Positions 58,045-64,000 of a stretch of DNA of 64,000 nt are shown in pieces (within the stretch, counting starts at the first letter, position 1; every line of letters starts with the position of its first letter). The notes under the pieces were generated by a model. The model saw only the letters and a program-made list of their open reading frames with translations. It was not told the origin of the DNA and ran no database searches. The DNA is from Vibrio sp. JC009 (GTDB lineage: Bacteria > Pseudomonadota > Gammaproteobacteria > Enterobacterales > Vibrionaceae). The stretch covers positions 2,728,001 through 2,792,000 of the forward strand of contig NZ_CP092106.1 of NCBI RefSeq assembly GCF_029016485.1, read 5' to 3'. Made by a program: the position numbers and the translations under genes.

Positions 58045-60768
58045 TTAGCTCAATTTACCGTGGCACTGCTTATACTTCTTACCTGAACCACACGGGCAAG
58101 GGTCGTTACGGCCAATCTTCTGACCTTCACGAACAACCGGCTTCTGCGGAGCATTCGCTTCATCTTCATCAGCCAGCTGGTTTTCAGCCTGCTGGTGATT
58201 GAACTGCTGACGGCGAGCCGCTTCTTCAGCCTGCGCTCTGCGCTGTTCTTCCATACGCTCAACCTCTTCCTGCTGCTGAACGCGAACCTTACTCAGGATC
58301 TGAATCACCTCAAACTTCAGAGTTTCAAGCAGATTCTCAAACAGCTCGAAAGATTCACGCTTGTACTCCTGCTTAGGGTTCTTCTGAGCGTAACCACGAA
58401 GGTGGATGCCCTGACGAAGGTGGTCCATTGCAGCAAGGTGCTCTTTCCAGAGATTATCAAGCGTTTGCAGCATAACAGACTTCTCAAAGTTACGAAGAAC
58501 CTGTTCACCCACAATCTCTTCTTTACCTTTGTAAACCTCAACCGCGCTTTCAAGGATCTTCTCTCGAAGTGCTTCTTCATAAAGCTTATCGTCGTCATCC
58601 AGCCACTTCTGAATTGTTAGCTCGAGATCGAAGTCCTTCTTCAAACGCTGTTCCAGACCTTCGATATCCCACATATCATCCAGAGACTGAGGCGGAATAT
58701 ATTCATTGATAACTGATTCGAATACATCTTCACGGTTATGAACAATCATTTCGCTGATATCGTCAACACTCATCAGTTCGTCACGTAGTTCATAAACTAC
58801 CTTACGCTGATCGTTTGCAACATCATCGTACTCAAGAAGCTGCTTACGGATATCGAAGTTACGGCCTTCAACCTTACGCTGTGCCTTTTCGATAGAGCGT
58901 GAAAGCATCTTACTTTCAATCGCTTCACCCTCATCCATACCGCTCTGGATAAGACCAGCCATACGGTCAGACGTAAAGATACGCAACAGTGAATCTTCCA
59001 TAGACAGGTAAAAACGGGATGAACCAGCATCACCCTGACGACCGGAACGGCCACGCAGCTGGTTATCAATACGGCGTGATTCGTGACGCTCAGTACCGAT
59101 AATGTGCAGACCACCAGATTCCAGTACCGCATTGTGACGAACCTGCCACTCATCTTTGATCTTCGCGATCTGATCTTCTGTCGGGTTTTCCAGCTTAGCG
59201 ATCTCTGCCTGCCAGCTACCACCCAGCACGATATCCGTACCACGGCCCGCCATGTTAGTTGCGATAGTTACCACCGCAGGTGCACCGGCAAATGCAACAA
59301 TGTCCGCTTCCTGCTCGTGGAATTTCGCATTCAGTACGTTGTGCTTGATCTTCGCTTTCTTAAGCGCGTTAGAAAGCAGCTCAGATTTTTCGATGGAAAC
59401 CGTACCAACCAGAATCGGCTGGCCTTTCGCAACGCGATCTTTGATATCTTCAATGATGGCGTTGAATTTTTCAGCTTCAGTACGGTATACCACATCCGCC
59501 ATATCATCACGGATCATTGGTTTATTGGTTGGGATTACCACTGTCTCCAGACCATAGATTGACTGGAATTCAAATGCTTCGGTATCCGCAGTACCTGTCA
59601 TACCGGACAGTTTTTCGTATAGGCGGAAGTAGTTCTGGAAGGTAATCGATGCCAGAGTCTGGTTTTCATTCTGGATCTTAACGCCTTCTTTGGCTTCAAC
59701 AGCCTGGTGCAGACCTTCTGACCAGCGACGACCCGGCATAGTACGGCCAGTGTGCTCATCAACGATGATGACTTCATCATCTTTAACGATGTAATCCACA
59801 TCTTTTTCAAACAGGACATGTGCGCGAAGTGCTGCGTTAACATGGTGAAGCAGACTGATGTTTGTTGGTGAGTACAGAGTGTCACCCTCTTCCATCAGGC
59901 CGTTTTTCACCATCAGCTCTTCAACAAACTCCTGACCGGTTTCTGTCAGGTGAACCTGCTTGGATTTTTCATCAACTGTGTAGTGACCGTCGCCACGGTA
60001 CTCTTCAGTATCTTCCTGCTCCTGCTGTTCAAGGCTAGGGATCAGCGCATTGATACGGGTATACAGCTCAGAACTGTCTTCAGCCGGACCGGAAATAATC
60101 AGCGGTGTACGGGCTTCATCGATAAGGATGGAGTCAACTTCATCGACTACGGCAAAGAAACGCTCGCGCTGAACGCGGTCTTCATTTCTGAACGCCATGT
60201 TGTCACGAAGGTAATCGAAACCGAACTCGTTGTTTGTACCGTACAGAACATCACAGGCATAAGCCGCTTGTTTCTCTGGCTGTGGCATATTTGGTACGTT
60301 AACGCCAACCGTCATACCAAGGAATTCAAATAGTGCGCGGTTAGTTTCTGCGTCACGCTTAGCCAGGTAGTCGTTCACGGTTACAATGTGCACGCCTTTA
60401 CCCGGAAGTGCATTCAGGTAAGCAGGAAGGGTTGCTGTCAGGGTTTTACCTTCACCGGTACGCATCTCTGCAATCTGACCTGCGTTCAGCACCATACCAC
60501 CAACCAGCTGCACGTCGAAGTGGCGCATGCCGAACACACGCTTAGATGCTTCGCGTACTGTCGCAAAAGCTTCTGGCAATAGTTGATCAAGAGTTTCGCC
60601 TTTTTCTAAACGCTCACGAAACTCAACCGTTTTCGCTTTCAGCTCGTCATCAGAAAGCGCTTCAAATTCCGGCTCATAGTTGTTGATCTGTTTTACAATT
60701 TTTCTTAATCGTCGCAGAGTTCTGTCATTGCGACTGCCAATTACCTTTGTCAGCAGCTGAGTTATCAT
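58045..60768 (-). CDS. secA: Preprotein translocase ATPase SecA
   Basis: 907 residues, [20 protein letters not shown]. Walker A in [17 protein letters not shown]-like [18 protein letters not shown], second nucleotide domain with [10 protein letters not shown] and [15 protein letters not shown], and the C-terminal zinc site [14 protein letters not shown]. It drives protein export through SecYEG. lpxC lies upstream. Confidence 0.98.
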   Translation of the reverse strand: MITQLLTKVIGSRNDRTLRRLRKIVKQINNYEPEFEALSDDELKAKTVEFRERLEKGETLDQLLPEAFATVREASKRVFGMRHFDVQLVGGMVLNAGQIAEMRTGEGKTLTATLPAYLNALPGKGVHIVTVNDYLAKRDAETNRALFEFLGMTVGVNVPNMPQPEKQAAYACDVLYGTNNEFGFDYLRDNMAFRNEDRVQRERFFAVVDEVDSILIDEARTPLIISGPAEDSSELYTRINALIPSLEQQEQEDTEEYRGDGHYTVDEKSKQVHLTETGQEFVEELMVKNGLMEEGDTLYSPTNISLLHHVNAALRAHVLFEKDVDYIVKDDEVIIVDEHTGRTMPGRRWSEGLHQAVEAKEGVKIQNENQTLASITFQNYFRLYEKLSGMTGTADTEAFEFQSIYGLETVVIPTNKPMIRDDMADVVYRTEAEKFNAIIEDIKDRVAKGQPILVGTVSIEKSELLSNALKKAKIKHNVLNAKFHEQEADIVAFAGAPAVVTIATNMAGRGTDIVLGGSWQAEIAKLENPTEDQIAKIKDEWQVRHNAVLESGGLHIIGTERHESRRIDNQLRGRSGRQGDAGSSRFYLSMEDSLLRIFTSDRMAGLIQSGMDEGEAIESKMLSRSIEKAQRKVEGRNFDIRKQLLEYDDVANDQRKVVYELRDELMSVDDISEMIVHNREDVFESVINEYIPPQSLDDMWDIEGLEQRLKKDFDLELTIQKWLDDDDKLYEEALREKILESAVEVYKGKEEIVGEQVLRNFEKSVMLQTLDNLWKEHLAAMDHLRQGIHLRGYAQKNPKQEYKRESFELFENLLETLKFEVIQILSKVRVQQQEEVERMEEQRRAQAEEAARRQQFNHQQAENQLADEDEANAPQKPVVREGQKIGRNDPCPCGSGKKYKQCHGKLS

Positions 60769-61135
60769 TTGTTGTGAATCTCTTGTTGTTCAGCTAACAC
60801 CGCTTGGTTAGCCATAAAAAAATGCTATCAGTCTCTATCAGTTCCAAACTAAGAACACTGAGAAATAAATCCTGTGATTCTGATATTGAGGTGAAACCCA
60901 GAGTTTTCAAGCTATAGCAAAAAATAATGCCACATATATTAAGGGATTCTTCTGGTCCCGACCATTAGGAGTAGCATTAGTTTGAGCAGCTTTGAAAAAA
61001 AAGGCGTTTCTGACTAAATAGCGAACAGCTTTGACCAAAGCTTTGCACCAATAGTAAGCAATGCTTGTTACAAGAAGATGCGCCAGATACTAGCACGGCG
61101 GGAAATTGCCGCGTGGGAAGTTGGGGTGGAGATAC
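60769..61135. other. secA upstream gap, no gene seen
   Basis: E. coli has secM in this position. I find no secretion-monitor-like frame with a signal peptide and arrest motif here. An AGCTTTG/AAAGCT hairpin lies near 61030. The secA promoter should be in this stretch, but no site is clear. Confidence 0.5.
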
Positions 61136-61166
61136 AAAAAAGCCAGGCGATCGCCTGGCTTTTCTT
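61136..61166 (-). terminator. Terminator after lpxC
   Basis: AGCCAGGCGATCGCCTGGCT, a perfect 20-bp palindrome with A-run before and T-run after, so it can work on both strands. Confidence 0.93.
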
Positions 61167-61181
61167 AAAATCTTTAGCTAA

Positions 61182-62099
61182 TTACGCAAGAACCATATTT
61201 GGCTCAGCAAAGGCTACCGGTGAACCCACTTCTTCTTCGAAGGTTGCCCATTCCCAGGCTTCCTGATCCGCCATAACCGCTCTTAGCAGTTTGTTGTTCA
61301 GGCCGTGACCTGATTTATACGCACGAAGTTCACCAACAATGCTGTGGCCGCCCATGTAAAGGTCACCAATGGCATCCAGAACCTTGTGAGTTACAAACTC
61401 ATTATCAAAACGAAGACCTTCTTCGTTTAGAATGCGGTACTCGTCAAGAACGATAGCACAGTCAAAGCTGCCGCCAAGGCAAAGGTTTTGTGACTGAAGA
61501 TATTCAATATCGCGCATAAAGCCGAAAGTACGGGCGCGGGAGATATCTTTCACAAACGCGTTTGAAGAGAAGTCAAACAGCATGTGCTGCTCATCCGCTT
61601 CAATAGCCGGGTGATCAAATTCGATTTCAAAGTCCATACGGAAACCGTTATAAGGAACCAGCTCGGCCCACTTATCACCATCTTCAACACGCACAGGCTT
61701 TTTAATGCGAATAAACCTTTTCGGCATATTCAGAACTTCAATACCAGCAGACTGGATCAGATAAACAAAAGGACTGGCACTTCCGTCCATGATAGGAATC
61801 TCAGGTGCATCAACTTCAACGATAACGTTATCGATACCCATGCCTGCAAGTGCAGCATTCAGGTGCTCTACCGTTGAAATTCTGACGCCATCATCGTTAA
61901 CCAATGCTGTACATAGCATGGTGTCGCGAACTGAATCAGGATCTGCCGGAAAATCGACAGGTGTCTCCAGGTCGGTACGACGATATACAATCCCTGTATT
62001 TGCAGCGGCTGGACGTAAGGTAAGCGTAACTTTACGCCCAGAGTGTAAACCTACCCCGGTCGTTTTTACGATTTCCTTCAGAGTTCGTTGTCTGATCAT
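61182..62099 (-). CDS. lpxC: UDP-3-O-acyl-N-acetylglucosamine deacetylase
   Basis: 305 residues, [20 protein letters not shown]. Zinc ligands are in [10 protein letters not shown] and in [17 protein letters not shown], with the DGSASPF segment also present. It performs the committed step of lipid A synthesis. Between ftsZ and secA as in E. coli. Confidence 0.97.
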   Translation of the reverse strand: MIRQRTLKEIVKTTGVGLHSGRKVTLTLRPAAANTGIVYRRTDLETPVDFPADPDSVRDTMLCTALVNDDGVRISTVEHLNAALAGMGIDNVIVEVDAPEIPIMDGSASPFVYLIQSAGIEVLNMPKRFIRIKKPVRVEDGDKWAELVPYNGFRMDFEIEFDHPAIEADEQHMLFDFSSNAFVKDISRARTFGFMRDIEYLQSQNLCLGGSFDCAIVLDEYRILNEEGLRFDNEFVTHKVLDAIGDLYMGGHSIVGELRAYKSGHGLNNKLLRAVMADQEAWEWATFEEEVGSPVAFAEPNMVLA

Positions 62100-62130
62100 C
62101 AGCTTGCCTCTAGTTAAGTGCTACAAATCA

Positions 62131-62152
62131 CGGTCGATCATGTAATCGACCG
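62131..62152 (-). promoter_or_regulatory. Hairpin in the ftsZ-lpxC gap
   Basis: CGGTCGAT-CATGTA-ATCGACCG, an 8-bp perfect stem between ftsZ and lpxC. No T-run follows, so it may be a partial terminator or an mRNA stability element in the lpxC leader. Confidence 0.45.
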
Positions 62153-62230
62153 CGAATACTATCACAAATTTGAAGTCTGTCAAATTTGCTGGCTTTTTCA
62201 TCACCCAAGAGACAAGTATCTAAACTTAAC

Positions 62231-63442
62231 TTAGTCTGCTTGGCGACGTAAAAACGCCGGTATATCCAGGTAGTCGCTTTCCCTTTCAGCCTCTGCTGCC
62301 GCCTTTGGTGCGCTGTTTGAAACAGCGGCCTGAGACGTAGCTGCAGGTTGCGGTTTTACCTCTGTTTTATTATGCAAAGGCTGTGCCGCTTTTTCCTCTA
62401 CTTTTGCCGCTGCAGGTTGAGCTGCAGTTGGCGCTGGTTTTGGCTTAGCTGCTGAACCAGTTACCAGAGTCATCTCTGGTTTCTTATCGTTTCCTATGCC
62501 TGTTGCAACAACAGTTACACGGAATTCATCCGACATATCCGGGTCTAGTGACGTACCGATAACCACTGTCGCGTTATCAGATGCAAATGCTTTAACTGTA
62601 TTACCAACCGTTTCAAACTCGTCAAGACGCATGTCCAAACCAGCGGTAATGTTAACAAGCACGCCACGAGCACCTGCCAAATCGATATCTTCAAGAAGTG
62701 GAGAAGAAATCGCTGCTTCTGCAGCCTCTTCCGCACGTTCTTCGCCTTTCGCTACACCGCTACCCATCATTGCATGACCCATCTCTGACATCACTGTACG
62801 TACGTCAGCAAAGTCCACGTTGATCATACCCGGGCGAGTGATTAGCTCAGCAATACCCTGTACTGCATTTTTTAGCACATCGTTCGCGTAACCAAAAGCC
62901 TCTAGCAGGGTTACACTACGACCATAGACCTTAAGTAATTTCTCATTTGGAATGGTGATCAAAGAATCGACATGTTTAGATAACTCTTCGATACCCTGTT
63001 CAGCAAAAGCTAAGCGCTTTTTGCCTTCAAATCCAAATGGCTTAGTTACTACGGCAACAGTAAGGATATTTAGTTCCTTAGCAACTTCAGCAATAACAGG
63101 AGCTGCACCTGTACCGGTACCGCCGCCCATACCGGCAGCGATAAATACCATATCGGCACCAGCCAGTACTTCTTTAAGTTTTTCTTGATCTTCGAGAGCT
63201 GAGTCACGTCCTACCTGAGGATTCGCACCTGCTCCAAGACCTTTGGTGATATCTCCACCAATCTGGATCACTGAGCTCACTGACGCTTTGCGAAGTGCTT
63301 GCGCATCCGTATTTACGCTAATAAATTCAACGCCTTCGATGGATTCACGAACCATATGTTCTACTGCGTTACCGCCACCACCACCTACGCCAACGACTTT
63401 AATTACCGCATCGTCTGACATTTCCATCATCGGTTCAAACAT
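62231..63442 (-). CDS. ftsZ: Cell division protein FtsZ
   Basis: 403 residues with the tubulin signature [15 protein letters not shown] and [13 protein letters not shown]. An Ala/Pro/Lys-rich linker leads to the conserved C-terminal peptide [14 protein letters not shown] that binds FtsA and ZipA. GGAG precedes ATG at 63442. It polymerises into the division ring. It follows ftsA. Confidence 0.98.
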   Translation of the reverse strand: MFEPMMEMSDDAVIKVVGVGGGGGNAVEHMVRESIEGVEFISVNTDAQALRKASVSSVIQIGGDITKGLGAGANPQVGRDSALEDQEKLKEVLAGADMVFIAAGMGGGTGTGAAPVIAEVAKELNILTVAVVTKPFGFEGKKRLAFAEQGIEELSKHVDSLITIPNEKLLKVYGRSVTLLEAFGYANDVLKNAVQGIAELITRPGMINVDFADVRTVMSEMGHAMMGSGVAKGEERAEEAAEAAISSPLLEDIDLAGARGVLVNITAGLDMRLDEFETVGNTVKAFASDNATVVIGTSLDPDMSDEFRVTVVATGIGNDKKPEMTLVTGSAAKPKPAPTAAQPAAAKVEEKAAQPLHNKTEVKPQPAATSQAAVSNSAPKAAAEAERESDYLDIPAFLRRQAD

Positions 63443-63471
63443 GTGTTATCTCCGTTTTTCCTGCTCTCAGG

Positions 63472-64000
63472 TTAAAACTCTTTCTGTATCCAATTACGCA
63501 TTTTACTAAATATTCCGGTGAATGAGGAACTCTTAGGCTCATTATATTCACCCTCGTCATTAAACTGACTGTCTTTTGCGTAATGGAGCAAACCAACCGC
63601 CGTAGAATGATACGGCTCTTTTACATAATCTGTAAGCCCTTTTACTTCAAGTGGCTTACCAATTCTTACTCTGTTTGCGCCAAACACACGTTCAGCGCAC
63701 TCAACCATTCCTTCAATCTGCGAAGCACCGCCAGTCAGAACAATACCCGCCGCTAAGTGTGGCTTGATACCTTCTTCTCTGAGCTTCGCCTGTACCGAAT
63801 TTACCGATTGATTGATAAAGCCCATCAGCTCTGCATAACGGGCTTCAATAACGCCAGCTAATTCCTGGCGTTTCAGCGTTCTTGATGGTCTGCCACCTAC
63901 ACTAGGTACGTTAACAGTATCATCCTTACTAACCAGTTCGCTCAGCGCACAGCCAAAACGAACTTTAATATCTTCTGCATCATTAACCGGTGTACCAAAA
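63472..64000 (-). CDS. ftsA: Cell division protein FtsA (C-terminal part, cut by window edge)
   Basis: The reverse strand is open from the window end: FGTPVNDAEDIKVRFGCALS, RTLKRQELAGVIEARYAELM, LAAGIVLTGGASQIEGMVE, and the C-terminal amphipathic MRNWIQKEF. This is the actin-like FtsA that anchors FtsZ to the membrane. About 176 residues are visible; the start lies beyond 64000. Confidence 0.95.
   Translation of the reverse strand, partial: FGTPVNDAEDIKVRFGCALSELVSKDDTVNVPSVGGRPSRTLKRQELAGVIEARYAELMGFINQSVNSVQAKLREEGIKPHLAAGIVLTGGASQIEGMVECAERVFGANRVRIGKPLEVKGLTDYVKEPYHSTAVGLLHYAKDSQFNDEGEYNEPKSSSFTGIFSKMRNWIQKEF

Noticed and set aside
60769..61181. secM-like leader gene between lpxC and secA
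   Set aside because: No frame with a signal peptide and arrest-type C-terminus was found.

Overview
The window looks like part of the larger chromosome of a Vibrio or close relative. Gene content and order match Vibrionaceae chromosome I: ispD-ispF-truD-surE-pcm-nlpD-rpoS, lysS-prfB-recJ-dsbC-xerD next to fldB, trmN6-srmB, rpsP-rimM-trmD-rplS with ffh, luxS-gshA, the sodium-pump genes oadGAB, csrA beside a tRNA-Ser/tRNA-Arg array, lysC-alaS-recX-recA, carAB-dapB-mutT, and secA-lpxC-ftsZ-ftsA. No species is claimed. Most genes lie on the minus strand.

Layout. 1-5172: truncated rpoS, then the stationary-phase and isoprenoid cluster back to ftsB. 5404-9193: a RecQ helicase with an extended C-terminus and a PAS hybrid histidine kinase. 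9349-16709: lysS, prfB (with its programmed frameshift), recJ, dsbC, xerD and divergent fldB. 16876-26917: brnQ, trmN6-srmB-yacG, the rpsP operon, ffh, and two membrane-protein genes. 27043-33480: luxS, gshA, an M16 lipoprotein peptidase, yqaA and an MDR oxidoreductase. 33789-38765: oadGAB, eight tRNA genes and csrA. 38867-46450: lysC, alaS, recX, recA with an SOS box inside its promoter, and divergent modF. 46613-51386 is the only clearly accessory stretch: a GNAT and an ABM gene, a long palindrome, a NifW-like small protein, a membrane protein coupled to an ImmA/IrrE metallopeptidase, and a UPF0158-type gene split by an IS630-type insertion. 51576-64000: carB, carA, dapB, mutT, secA, lpxC, ftsZ and truncated ftsA.

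The most unusual protein-level signal is the IS630 element at 49371-51160. It carries, divergent from its transposase, a gene for a protein made of two tandem LexA-type winged-helix domains with no LexA peptidase domain. This could be a single-chain transposition regulator. The element inserted at CTAG, and removing it with one TA copy restores a 137-residue reading frame exactly.

The most unusual DNA-level signal is a set of structured intergenic repeats: perfect GGGGTTAT octamer arrays; four elements sharing a GGACGAAGTCC core between TIR-like arms of two kinds; heptamer (AGCTATC) arrays paired with inverted right arms around terminators; a 172-bp palindrome; a nested palindrome with G.U-compatible arm changes; and competing inverted repeats between recA and recX. 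All sit in intergenic DNA, often starting at a stop codon or just upstream of a ribosome binding site.

Coordinates of starts, motifs and repeats were read by eye. Family assignments come from recognised motifs and remembered homologues, not from a database search.
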